Shown here piece after piece: positions 37,687 to 46,843 of a stretch of 64,000 nt of DNA (position 1 is the first letter of the stretch; the number at the start of each line of letters is the position of its first letter). The position numbers and the translations under genes are program-made. The notes beneath the pieces were generated by a model, which was given only the letters and a program-made list of their open reading frames with translations, ran no database searches and was not told the DNA's origin. The DNA comes from Victivallales bacterium (GTDB lineage: Bacteria > Verrucomicrobiota > Lentisphaeria > Victivallales > UBA1829), in the NCBI GenBank assembly GCA_016285345.1, contig JAEEQN010000001.1, forward strand, positions 123,865 through 187,864, written 5' to 3'.

Positions 37687-38721
37687 TTATCCTCTATACT
37701 TCGGGAAGAATCCCGGATTATTAATCTCGTCTCTTAGGCCGAGCAATGCATCATATTTCGCTTGATCGTATATCTTCTTTCCAATAAAGAAGTGGTTTAA
37801 ATCACCCTTATAGAAAGCTCTCTTAAATTTGAAAAGACTGTCCTCTCCGGAGCCAACGCCACCACCAAGGTAAAACGTCCTATAGCCATTAGCGCACCCC
37901 CAGAGAGCAGCGGTGTAAAGAATCAGGTTACCAGGCGCTAAGGGACTGAACTCACGGAGAGAACCACTCAAATGGTAGTTCAGGTATCCATTCGCGCCGA
38001 TCATGATACTCGCTGCTATGACCTGCCCATCTTTTTCAGCCCAGAACACCTGCGAATTCTGCGGCAGATCCTCCAAGACTGATGTGTAGAACTCTGGTTT
38101 GAAGTAATAATACTCCTCGGCGTTATCCTTATCCATCGTTCCGTTGTATATCACACGGAACTTCTCGAAGATTTCAGGGAAGCGACCATTGTAAATCTTG
38201 ATATCATTCTTTACGGCTTTTCGAATCATGTTTCGATTTTTGCTGATGATATTGTTCCAGATATCTTCCGGAGAGGAAAGCTCCATATGAACAACTTCTC
38301 CCAACTGAATGACTTCATAAAATGAACGACATGCTTCATGATTCTTGACGATAGGATGGAATCTTACAAACTCACTGACGACTCCATTCTTCTCAAGCCA
38401 ACATTTATATTCATCAAATAGACCGTTAACCCCTTCTCCTTCTATAATCCATCCACCATATCCATAGGGCGTGGCAAAATCAAAATACTGCTTTTCAGGA
38501 ATTCTTCCTGCGAATCGTTCATCCTTCGCCACATCACGCTTCATGACTACATTAATGCCACGAACATCTGATCCTTCGAAGTGAAACAGAAGCGGTTCCC
38601 CATCACCATGGATTTGGAATGCCTTTACATAACCGCTAAGCCAATAAACATCATATTCCTTGAAGGAGCGTACAACGGCATCCCACTGTTCGGATTGCTC
38701 CAATGTATAAAAAGATAGCAT
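37687..38721 (-). CDS. FemAB-like / GNAT aminoacyl- or acyltransferase
   Basis: KNRNMIRKAVKNDIKI...VFWAEKDGQVIAASIMIGANGYLNYHLSGSLREFSPLAPGNLILYTAALWGCANGYRTFYLGGG. Confidence 0.8.
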   Translation of the reverse strand: MLSFYTLEQSEQWDAVVRSFKEYDVYWLSGYVKAFQIHGDGEPLLFHFEGSDVRGINVVMKRDVAKDERFAGRIPEKQYFDFATPYGYGGWIIEGEGVNGLFDEYKCWLEKNGVVSEFVRFHPIVKNHEACRSFYEVIQLGEVVHMELSSPEDIWNNIISKNRNMIRKAVKNDIKIYNGRFPEIFEKFRVIYNGTMDKDNAEEYYYFKPEFYTSVLEDLPQNSQVFWAEKDGQVIAASIMIGANGYLNYHLSGSLREFSPLAPGNLILYTAALWGCANGYRTFYLGGGVGSGEDSLFKFKRAFYKGDLNHFFIGKKIYDQAKYDALLGLRDEINNPGFFPKYRG

Positions 38722-38740
38722 TCTTACCTCACATCTGTGG

Positions 38741-39958
38741 TTACAGTTGCATTACAATTGGCTTTATATGCACGGAGATTTCTCGAGTCAGCTCTCTTTG
38801 TTTTTCTTGTGTTGGAAAAGACAGTCTAACAAATGCAACAGCATCTCCAGCATTCTTTTTTCGCGATACACTCTCGCCTTTATTAATTACATTTTCATGC
38901 CAAACAACGTAGGGCTTAATTGTTTCACTGAATATCAGCCCTTGATATTGGCCTTCGTCTATCGAAAACACGACATACATTGTTACATATTCGTTTTTCC
39001 GATCTTGGTTTTTTGCGTTCTCGAAACTCTGCTTATCACCTACCGATGTGGTACAAAGAAGAGACGTAAAATCAATACCCGAATGCTCAAGAACCAAATC
39101 AGGAATATGATTGCCACCCTGCCGAGGATTAATTTCTATTACGAACACATCACCTTCTAGTGTGAAATATGATTCTGCGTTAAACTCTCCAAGTACAACC
39201 CCAGAGGCATGAATAAGTTTGCTGATAACTTCCTTGATTCTATTAATCTTATCTTCTTCTAAATCTAATGGCAAAGACTCCATCATTGGCAACATAGGCG
39301 CATCATCAGTCCTAAAAGAAGCATATAAGCCATCCCAAAGAATTTCATTTCCATTAACAAATAGTTCTGCATCATATGCTACCAGTTCACTCATTGGGAC
39401 ATATTGCTCAACAGATACAGCTTGATTCCTCGAAAAACTTGCGCACTGCCGATAAGCTTGTAATGCCAATTCATTATTATTTTTTTTTATAATGGTTGTC
39501 CCTCTCGTGCCCGAACTAAGGACTGGTTTAATAACTAATGGATATCCAATCCAATTAATGGCATCCTGAAGAGTACTTTCGTCTGAAACAATACGATGTT
39601 TTGGAGCAAAGACTCCAACTGATTCCTGCAGCTCTCTAAAAGCAGTTTTAGATAATAATGTCTCCACTGATCTCTCTTTATTTCCAGGTAAATGGAGTTG
39701 TTCTGATAACCACGCCACATTGATCATAGCTGGTTCCGAATTAGAAACGACCCCGTCAATCTTTTCCTCTTCGGCAACTCTCAATATAGCTTCCCGGTCC
39801 ATATAATCCACACAATAATATTTGTCTGCAATTCTAGTTCCTTTTAGATAGTCTCGTTTATCACAGACAATAGTGTATATTCCTTGCTTAAGAGCGGCTT
39901 CAATTATTTGTAATTGCGCCTCACCTGCTCCCAAAACTAATAATCGTTTTTCTTTCAT
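38741..39958 (-). CDS. ATP-grasp ligase (paralog 1)
   Basis: MKEKRLLVLGAGEAQLQIIEAALKQGIYTIVCDKRDY...YPLVIKPVLSSGTRGTTIIKKNN...VIEINPRQGGNHIPDLVLEHSG; start set at 39958. Confidence 0.9.
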   Translation of the reverse strand: MKEKRLLVLGAGEAQLQIIEAALKQGIYTIVCDKRDYLKGTRIADKYYCVDYMDREAILRVAEEEKIDGVVSNSEPAMINVAWLSEQLHLPGNKERSVETLLSKTAFRELQESVGVFAPKHRIVSDESTLQDAINWIGYPLVIKPVLSSGTRGTTIIKKNNNELALQAYRQCASFSRNQAVSVEQYVPMSELVAYDAELFVNGNEILWDGLYASFRTDDAPMLPMMESLPLDLEEDKINRIKEVISKLIHASGVVLGEFNAESYFTLEGDVFVIEINPRQGGNHIPDLVLEHSGIDFTSLLCTTSVGDKQSFENAKNQDRKNEYVTMYVVFSIDEGQYQGLIFSETIKPYVVWHENVINKGESVSRKKNAGDAVAFVRLSFPTQEKQRELTREISVHIKPIVMQL

Positions 39959-39962
39959 CAAC

Positions 39963-40904
39963 TCACCCAATCTTCTTAAAGAATACAAATTGATACTCTT
40001 CATCAACAAAGCCCAAGTTATGGTAAAAATTCTGTGCCCTTTTATTGATGGCATCCGTGTGTGTGTATACGCAGTGCAAATTATTCCTCAGTGCTATATC
40101 CTGTAATGATTCTATAAGTTGCATCCCGTAGCCTTTGCCTCTACAGTCTTCCGATACCTGAATCGCTGCTATCAGCATCCTATCATTTCCTTTATAGGGA
40201 TACTTGTAGCCCCAGATAAAGCCAGAAATATGATTGTTTTCTCCGATATAAAAGCAAAAGGCTTTTCCCTCAGATAAATAGTCGCATAGCGCTTCCATTT
40301 TCATGTATGCATATTGATAATCAAAGGAAGCAACAAGTGTATGTGCTTTGAGATTTTGTAAAAATAGATTACAAAATTCATCAATATGCTCTTTCAAGAA
40401 ACCTGCTTCAAGTAGTTTTACCCCCCCCCATGAGTTTGTGGAGGTTTCGATTTTCTTTGCTAATTGCAATCTTTCAAGTTTAAATCCAATCGATTTATAA
40501 AAGCACTGGGCATTCGTATTATGGGCTTCGGTATGAAGGAAAAGAGCATTATAATTATTTCTTTCCGCATATTCCTGAACTTTTTCTATGAGTTGACTTC
40601 CTATATGTTGTCCCCTATATTCTACATCAACATGAATAATACTGATGTAAAGTCGCTTCTTGTCATCGCGGAAAGGAAACTCATAAGCCCATATAAAACC
40701 AATCAATTGCTCTTCATCAAAAGCACCATAGCATACTGCCTTGTTATCCTTCAAATACTCCTTGAGTTCTGCACACTTTGATTCTGCATCCTTCTGAGCA
40801 AAGGAATCCATATAATGACTATTTCGAACGCTTTGATATATGTAGTCACTGAGTTTGCTTTGATATAGACAACAAAGCTCATAGGTTATCGGAGTGATCC
40901 TCAT
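39963..40904 (-). CDS. Tandem two-domain GNAT acetyltransferase with poly-G tract between the domains
   Basis: Two GNAT cores: HVDVEYRGQHIGSQLIEKVQEYAERNN and QVSEDCRGKGYGMQLIESLQDIALRNN; G9 tract encodes SWGGV. Confidence 0.88.
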   Translation of the reverse strand: MRITPITYELCCLYQSKLSDYIYQSVRNSHYMDSFAQKDAESKCAELKEYLKDNKAVCYGAFDEEQLIGFIWAYEFPFRDDKKRLYISIIHVDVEYRGQHIGSQLIEKVQEYAERNNYNALFLHTEAHNTNAQCFYKSIGFKLERLQLAKKIETSTNSWGGVKLLEAGFLKEHIDEFCNLFLQNLKAHTLVASFDYQYAYMKMEALCDYLSEGKAFCFYIGENNHISGFIWGYKYPYKGNDRMLIAAIQVSEDCRGKGYGMQLIESLQDIALRNNLHCVYTHTDAINKRAQNFYHNLGFVDEEYQFVFFKKIG

Positions 40905-40905
40905 A

Positions 40906-41991
40906 TTATAGTTTCTCCATACAGTCGATTATTCGCATCATATCGTCTATGCCATATCTTTGATCGATCGGAATGCATATTAAATGATTATACAATTCTT
41001 TAGCTTCATTACAGATAAGTGGTGCTTTATCTGGAAGTGGCCACACAATAGGAGCATAAATTCTTTCCTCACGCAACTTTGTTTGAAACGCTATTCTATC
41101 TTCAACATAGATTGGAAAGTAAAGAGGAACAACTTCTCTGGTTAATTGTCCCAATATTGGTCTTATACATTTCCTGCCCCTTACTCTTTCAAATAAGCAA
41201 CTATAATTTTCGCGGCGTCGGTTTATTAATTCCTTTATATTCAATTTATTAAAAACGCCTACAGATACGGGACTTATTTTATAGTACTTTGTTTCAGAAT
41301 TGAGTATTTGTTCTGCTTCAGCATAAAGGCTCAAAAAATGCTGTTTTTCTACTTGGAGTCCTTGAATGTACGAATTCTTCTCATAAGACGCAGAAAGCTT
41401 TACAGCTGTCAGTTCAACGTCATATTCATCGGGTTTTGCTCTAAATAACGTTTTCTTACTTACGGCAAAGCCACCATCTGGTAGACCAGCCCATTTTCTT
41501 AGACTACCAGTGTAATAATCTGCATTAAGAGACTCATAATTACTAAACAGAGATTGTGTTCCATCTTCTACAAATACAATACCCTTTTCTGAAAACTCAT
41601 CTATGATGTCATGGCATCCGACTACTGTATCAAACCCAAAGTACCTATGTATTAGTACAATCCCTGGTTTTTTATCTTCAATTACTTTTCTTAAATCAAT
41701 AGCAGACGTTTCGAGGTTTAATGATACTCTATATGTATATAGTTCATACCCATGCTTATAAAATGGTTCCAAAACAGTATGACATGTATAAGGAGGAACA
41801 ATAGCTACTTTATTGATATTTGGATTCCGAGATTCAACATCATCCAAAACCATATTTTCAGCAGCACGTCCAGTAGATAAGAGAGCCGTGTCTTTTCCCT
41901 TATAGCCAAACTCAGCAACAGATAATTCAGCTTCGAATGTATAATTATCATTTGGGTCAAGCCAGAAATTACTACCTATCTCCGGTAACAT
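40906..41991 (-). CDS. DegT/DnrJ-like PLP-dependent aminotransferase-fold protein
   Basis: LSTGRAAENMVLDDVE...VFVEDGTQSLF...TGSLRKWAGLPDGGFAVSKK. Confidence 0.75.
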   Translation of the reverse strand: MLPEIGSNFWLDPNDNYTFEAELSVAEFGYKGKDTALLSTGRAAENMVLDDVESRNPNINKVAIVPPYTCHTVLEPFYKHGYELYTYRVSLNLETSAIDLRKVIEDKKPGIVLIHRYFGFDTVVGCHDIIDEFSEKGIVFVEDGTQSLFSNYESLNADYYTGSLRKWAGLPDGGFAVSKKTLFRAKPDEYDVELTAVKLSASYEKNSYIQGLQVEKQHFLSLYAEAEQILNSETKYYKISPVSVGVFNKLNIKELINRRRENYSCLFERVRGRKCIRPILGQLTREVVPLYFPIYVEDRIAFQTKLREERIYAPIVWPLPDKAPLICNEAKELYNHLICIPIDQRYGIDDMMRIIDCMEKL

Positions 41992-42781
41992 AAGAATTCG
42001 CCCTCTCAATATTCAAAGGTAGATGGAGAATAACATCTTTTCCATCTACTATAAAATGCTTTTTCCCATCGTCTCCAACATATGAGCTTGTCAAATCAGC
42101 AATATCTTTTCTCTTAACCACCTTCATCATAGTCGACAAGATGATTATAAAGTCATTGACAAATGTCACATTATTTGCGTACTCTACATCGTATCGAAAT
42201 ATTTCTTCCCACGATATAAAACTTCTTCCATTGACTTGGGCTAACCCTGTTAATCCCGGTCTAACATCATGCCTGTGTTTTTCTTCTTCTGAGAAATAAG
42301 GTAAATATGCTGGAATAAGTGGTCGCGGACCAACAATTGACATGTCACCCCAAATAATATTACATAGTTCGGGCAGTTCATCCAGAGAAGTTGAACGTAG
42401 TAATCTGCCGTACTTATTTAACCTCTTTTCATCAGGAAGCAAGTTGCCACCCTTATCTTTCGCATTGCTCATTGTCCTAAACTTTATGAGTTTAAATAAT
42501 TTTTCATTTTTACCAGGACGCTCTTGTAAAAAGAAAGGATTCCCTTTCATCTCGATTGCGCCGAGTATTGTAAGGATCAACAGGATAGGGGAAAACACTA
42601 TTACGGCTCCTGTCGATAGAAATGCGTCCAAAAACCTCTTGAAAAACCTCTCATATAGTCCATATGGTTTGTGACTATTTGACTTAGAAAAATGCTCCAT
42701 TACGAGGGCAATCAGCCCTACGCATGCCGCTATTATAATAATGGTTAGAATAATTTTTAGAACAATCATGTTCTCTAACAT
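41972..42781 (-). CDS. Initiating bacterial sugar transferase (PglC/WcaJ-type)
   Basis: LIKFRTMSNAKDKGGNLLPDEKRLNKYGRLLRSTSLDELPELCNIIWGDMSIVGPRPLIPAYLPYF...RPGLTGLAQVNGR. Confidence 0.95.
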   Translation of the reverse strand: MLENMIVLKIILTIIIIAACVGLIALVMEHFSKSNSHKPYGLYERFFKRFLDAFLSTGAVIVFSPILLILTILGAIEMKGNPFFLQERPGKNEKLFKLIKFRTMSNAKDKGGNLLPDEKRLNKYGRLLRSTSLDELPELCNIIWGDMSIVGPRPLIPAYLPYFSEEEKHRHDVRPGLTGLAQVNGRSFISWEEIFRYDVEYANNVTFVNDFIIILSTMMKVVKRKDIADLTSSYVGDDGKKHFIVDGKDVILHLPLNIERANSYVTGDR

Positions 42782-42788
42782 CCTTCTT

Positions 42789-43253
42789 TTACTCTACTTT
42801 GATTTCTTTCCTCATTTGAATCCGTTCCTCAACATAACCACAGGATTCATAAAACCTTCTGGCATCCATATTTCCAGCCTCCGCATGGAGATATATTGTA
42901 TGAAGCCCAATCTCTTTCGCTTTGTCCTCAACCTGCCTCAACAGCTGACTGCCTATTCCCTGTTTCCGGTACTCTTCCTTCACCCGTATCTCGCTCACAT
43001 ACATTCTGGTCTCTTCCCGGAACGGATGAACATACGCCCAGATGAACGCGACCAATTCCTCATCGTCGAACGCCCCGTACACGACGGCCGTATTGTCTGC
43101 GAGATGACCAATGAGGTCGTCCATTTTCTTATATGCTTCATCGTAGGTGTAGTGCTCATGAAAAGCATTGGACCGCACATTCTCAAAATACAACTGCGCG
43201 AACTCTTTTCGATACTTCTCAGCCACCTCGGCTGTTATCGGTTCAAGCTTCAT
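42789..43253 (-). CDS. GNAT acetyltransferase
   Basis: SEIRVKEEYRKQGIGSQLLRQVEDKAKEIGLHTIYLHAEAGNMDARRFYESCGYVEE. Confidence 0.93.
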   Translation of the reverse strand: MKLEPITAEVAEKYRKEFAQLYFENVRSNAFHEHYTYDEAYKKMDDLIGHLADNTAVVYGAFDDEELVAFIWAYVHPFREETRMYVSEIRVKEEYRKQGIGSQLLRQVEDKAKEIGLHTIYLHAEAGNMDARRFYESCGYVEERIQMRKEIKVE

Positions 43254-44412
43254 CGACTTCGATTCTGATCAGGTCTTCCAACCGTCCGCTGATTTCAATC
43301 TGTTCATCGGAATCGGCAAACACCAGATCCACATATCCGATGCTTGATGAGCCGTATTTGGCAGTTTCGATTGCATCTCCCGCGGTCACATTGACCTGTG
43401 TCCGGGAGATATGGTCTTTTATTTCCTCGGCGATTTCCACACCTCTGAACCGTCCATGTTCTCTCGGATACAGCATGTGGTGTGTGATCCTGTTGTTCTG
43501 TCGTTCATATCCCCTCAGACTCTCCCAGTAGCTGTCATCACCGGCCGACGTCGTAACGAGCAACTTATAATAATCGATCCCGCAATGCTCCTGAACATAT
43601 CGGGGAAGATCATTGCCGCCCTGCCTGGGATTTATTTCGATGATGAACGGCTGATCTTTCACAAAACACGCTTCGATGTTGTACTCCCCGTGAACAACTC
43701 CGGCGGCGCGGAACGCCTTTTCCAGGGCATGCCGCAAATCCTTCTCTTTCTCCTCACGGAGGGGAAACACATAGGTCATAGGAATCATTGGAGCGTTCTT
43801 GCTTCTGATGGATCGAAAAAGTCCGTCCCACAGAATCTGCCCGTTGTGAATGAAAATCTCTCCTTCGATCACCGTTTCCGGCGATATTGGCATGTACTCC
43901 TCAATGACGGCTTTCCCGTTCCTGGACATGTCCGAGCAGGCTTGCATTGCCGCTTCGGCTTCATCATTCCATTCCAGTACAACTGTCGTCCCCCTCGTTC
44001 CCGAGCTCATGTCAGGCTTGACGATCACGGGGAAGGTCTGCTCGCCCATCCTCACGAGTCTCGGTGCGAACAGTCCCGTCCTCTCCTGCAGTTCCCTAAA
44101 CGTACTCTTTGACGATAATACCTTGATCGCGTCCTCCGGATTTCCGACCAGCCCCAGCTCATTCGCTATATATGCAACATCAAGCATCGCATATTCCGAG
44201 TTTGCCGCAATCCCGTCGATCTTTTTCTCCTGCGCCGTTCTATACAGCCCGGCTCTGTCCTTTGTGCTTACCTTGCAGTACGCATCGGCCAGCCGTACTC
44301 CCGGCGCATCCGGATTCGAGTCGCAAACAACAGTAAAGTATCCTTCCTTCCCGGCGGCTTCAATCAATGGCACTTGAACTTTCCCCGCGCCAATGATCAT
44401 GATTCTTTTCAT
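43243..44412 (-). CDS. ATP-grasp ligase (paralog 2)
   Basis: MKRIMIIGAGKVQVPLIEAAGKEGYFTVVCDSNPDAPG...FPVIVKPDMSSGTRGTTVV...IIEINPRQGGNDLPRYVQEHCGID. Confidence 0.92.
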   Translation of the reverse strand: MKRIMIIGAGKVQVPLIEAAGKEGYFTVVCDSNPDAPGVRLADAYCKVSTKDRAGLYRTAQEKKIDGIAANSEYAMLDVAYIANELGLVGNPEDAIKVLSSKSTFRELQERTGLFAPRLVRMGEQTFPVIVKPDMSSGTRGTTVVLEWNDEAEAAMQACSDMSRNGKAVIEEYMPISPETVIEGEIFIHNGQILWDGLFRSIRSKNAPMIPMTYVFPLREEKEKDLRHALEKAFRAAGVVHGEYNIEACFVKDQPFIIEINPRQGGNDLPRYVQEHCGIDYYKLLVTTSAGDDSYWESLRGYERQNNRITHHMLYPREHGRFRGVEIAEEIKDHISRTQVNVTAGDAIETAKYGSSSIGYVDLVFADSDEQIEISGRLEDLIRIEVDEA

Positions 44413-44430
44413 CCCGAAAGCCTTTGGTTC

Positions 44431-45426
44431 TTATTGTTCAAAATACCTGTTCCGGTTTTTGCTTCTGTAGAGCGTATTCAGGGAATACAGGAGGTTGAAG
44501 ATGAGGGGACTTCGCATCCTTGCATAATAACATGCCGCTTTTACATGTCCGGAATACGCTCCGCTCGTTACCTCGCGTCTGTGTTCCTCCACAAAAATCC
44601 GCATATCGTTCAAAATCTCGTTGGCTTCCCGCTTCTCCTGTTCGTTACATCCCGCATACCATCTCCACATCCGGCTGACCGCCCCGACTGCTTCGGAGAC
44701 AGCGGCCTTGTAGTATTGATCCGAGATCGGAGAAAGCGTATCGAACCTCTCGCGATAAACGAACCAGTAATCCAAAAGGCTCTTCATTGAGTGGACATTG
44801 GACAGGCTTCCTTCCCGGTTCCTGTAGTGGATCAGGGGATCCGGCGTGTAAGCCAGCTTATCTGCTTTCCAGAGCACCTTGTATGTCGTCGCCTTGTCCT
44901 CGAACAATCGTCCTTCCGGGTAGCGGATGGAGTCGAACAGACCTGCTTTGTAGAACTTGTTCCACACATCCTCGGTCAGTTTATGGTCGATGACCATCGA
45001 TTTGAGGACTTCATCGCCTTCGACAACGAATTCCGCATCGATCCCTTCCGGCTTCACCGTTTTGTCTGCATATTCCTGATAAAACCGGCATGCTACGATA
45101 TCCGCCCCCGTGCTTTGTGCAACGGTTACGAAACGTTCCAGCGCAGTATTTTCAAACCAATCGTCGCTATCCAGAAAAGCTATGTAATCTCCAGTTGCCC
45201 GATCAAGCGCATAGTTCCTTGCGGCTGAGAGTCCGTGATTATCGGTGTGGTAGACTCTCACGCGCTTATCGAACTGATACTCGTCGCATATCTTTCCGCT
45301 TTGATCCGTACTCCCGTCATCTACGATCAGGATCTCCAGATCCCCGTAAGTCTGATTGACTACACTGTCCAGGCATTTTCTCAAATAAGCTTCTACATTA
45401 TAAACGGGGACTATGACGCTTATCAT
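44431..45426 (-). CDS. Glycosyltransferase family 2
   Basis: MISVIVPVYNVEAYLRKCLDSVVNQTYGDLEILIVDDGSTDQSGKICDEY...LSAARNYALDRATGDYIAFLDSDDWF. Confidence 0.95.
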   Translation of the reverse strand: MISVIVPVYNVEAYLRKCLDSVVNQTYGDLEILIVDDGSTDQSGKICDEYQFDKRVRVYHTDNHGLSAARNYALDRATGDYIAFLDSDDWFENTALERFVTVAQSTGADIVACRFYQEYADKTVKPEGIDAEFVVEGDEVLKSMVIDHKLTEDVWNKFYKAGLFDSIRYPEGRLFEDKATTYKVLWKADKLAYTPDPLIHYRNREGSLSNVHSMKSLLDYWFVYRERFDTLSPISDQYYKAAVSEAVGAVSRMWRWYAGCNEQEKREANEILNDMRIFVEEHRREVTSGAYSGHVKAACYYARMRSPLIFNLLYSLNTLYRSKNRNRYFEQ

Positions 45427-45466
45427 GAGTTCGTCCGATCCGCGCCTTCATGCAGATGCCGCCGGC

Positions 45467-46765
45467 TTACAAAAAGCACCTGTGAATGATCTCGATGATC
45501 ACGTCCTGCTGTTCCGGCGTCATCTTGTTATCCGAAGGCAGGCAGAGTCCGCGTCTGAATATATCAGCCCCCGCGTCCACCGATTTTCCTTTTATGTACG
45601 CATTGCTCCGCGCCCTCCCGTTGCCATCACGGGTAATAAACGGGTGAGAACGATAAATCGGCTGCATATGCATGGGCTTCCATATCGGCCGCCCTTCCGC
45701 GTTAAAGCTTGTCAGCGCACTCAGGATCTCTCCCGGACAGGACTTGCCCGGTTCCGTGATCCACAGCTCATCCTTCTCGCCGCGCACCGTCTGACACATG
45801 GCGGCCTCATCTATCAACAGACAGCTCAACCAGTAGTTCGGCACGCTGACAGGTTCAAACGGATTCATTTCAACCGGCAGATCCTTCAATCCTTCCTTGT
45901 ACCTCTCGAAAACCGCCTTCTTCTGCGCGATGTGCTCCTCCAGATACGGAAGCTGCCCCCGGAGGATCCCGGCGATGATATTGGACATTCTGTAGTTGTA
46001 GCCCAGTTCCTCGTGCTGATACCACGCGGCATCCTCCCGGCTCTGCGTACTCCATTTCCTGACCTTGTTCGCATCTTCGATCTCGTCGGTCAGAAGGAAG
46101 CCCCCGGCGCTGCCTGTTATGATTTTGTTGCCATTCCCGGACAGGATGCTCAGAGTCCCGAAACAACCGGTCTGCACCCCCTTGTACGTGGCGCCGAACG
46201 ACTCCGCCGCGTCCTCGACGATGAGAGCGCCGTGAGCATCGGCGATAGAGCGGATTTCATCGATCCTGCCCGGTGTGCCATAGAGATGAGCGACAACTAT
46301 CAGACGCACCTCCGGGTACATTTCAAACGCTTTCTCCAAAGCCGCCGGATCCATGTTCCACGTGTCGTACTCCGTGTCGATAAACACAGGTTCACCGCCC
46401 TCATAGCAGATCGGATTCACCGTGGCGTCGAAGGTCATATCGCTGGCGAAAACACGATGACCTTCCAGCGTTCCATGTCCGACTTTAGGCTGACCGTAGA
46501 GTTTCTCGCCGGCAAGCTTGACAGCAAGGTGAAGGGCCGCGGTACCGGCAGAGAGCGCCACTGCGTATTTCCGGCCAACGACGGACGCGACCTGTTTCTC
46601 AACCTCGTTTATATTTGCTCCGACTGTAGATACCCAGTTCGTCTGAATCGCTTCGTCTACCCAACGCTGCTCGTCTCCGTGCATAGTGGGACTCGACAAC
46701 CAGACTTTATTCTGAAAGGGTTGGATTCCGGCAAAACGGGAATCAGCGGTTACAATAGTCTTCAT
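45467..46765 (-). CDS. DegT/DnrJ/EryC1 aminotransferase (PglE-like)
   Basis: VALSAGTAALHLAVKLAG...IVEDAAESFGATYKGVQTGCFGTLSILSGNGNKIITGSAGGFLL. Confidence 0.9.
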   Translation of the reverse strand: MKTIVTADSRFAGIQPFQNKVWLSSPTMHGDEQRWVDEAIQTNWVSTVGANINEVEKQVASVVGRKYAVALSAGTAALHLAVKLAGEKLYGQPKVGHGTLEGHRVFASDMTFDATVNPICYEGGEPVFIDTEYDTWNMDPAALEKAFEMYPEVRLIVVAHLYGTPGRIDEIRSIADAHGALIVEDAAESFGATYKGVQTGCFGTLSILSGNGNKIITGSAGGFLLTDEIEDANKVRKWSTQSREDAAWYQHEELGYNYRMSNIIAGILRGQLPYLEEHIAQKKAVFERYKEGLKDLPVEMNPFEPVSVPNYWLSCLLIDEAAMCQTVRGEKDELWITEPGKSCPGEILSALTSFNAEGRPIWKPMHMQPIYRSHPFITRDGNGRARSNAYIKGKSVDAGADIFRRGLCLPSDNKMTPEQQDVIIEIIHRCFL

Positions 46766-46843
46766 TGTTTTCCTTTTTCGTAGTTGGATTGAACTGTTTC
46801 TTCTCCGGCAGCCATTGCGAAGAATCTGTTGTCCTTTTCATGG

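Noticed and set aside
45413-46783. 456-aa plus-strand ORF
   Set aside because: Exactly antisense to the PglE-like aminotransferase; no family motifs.
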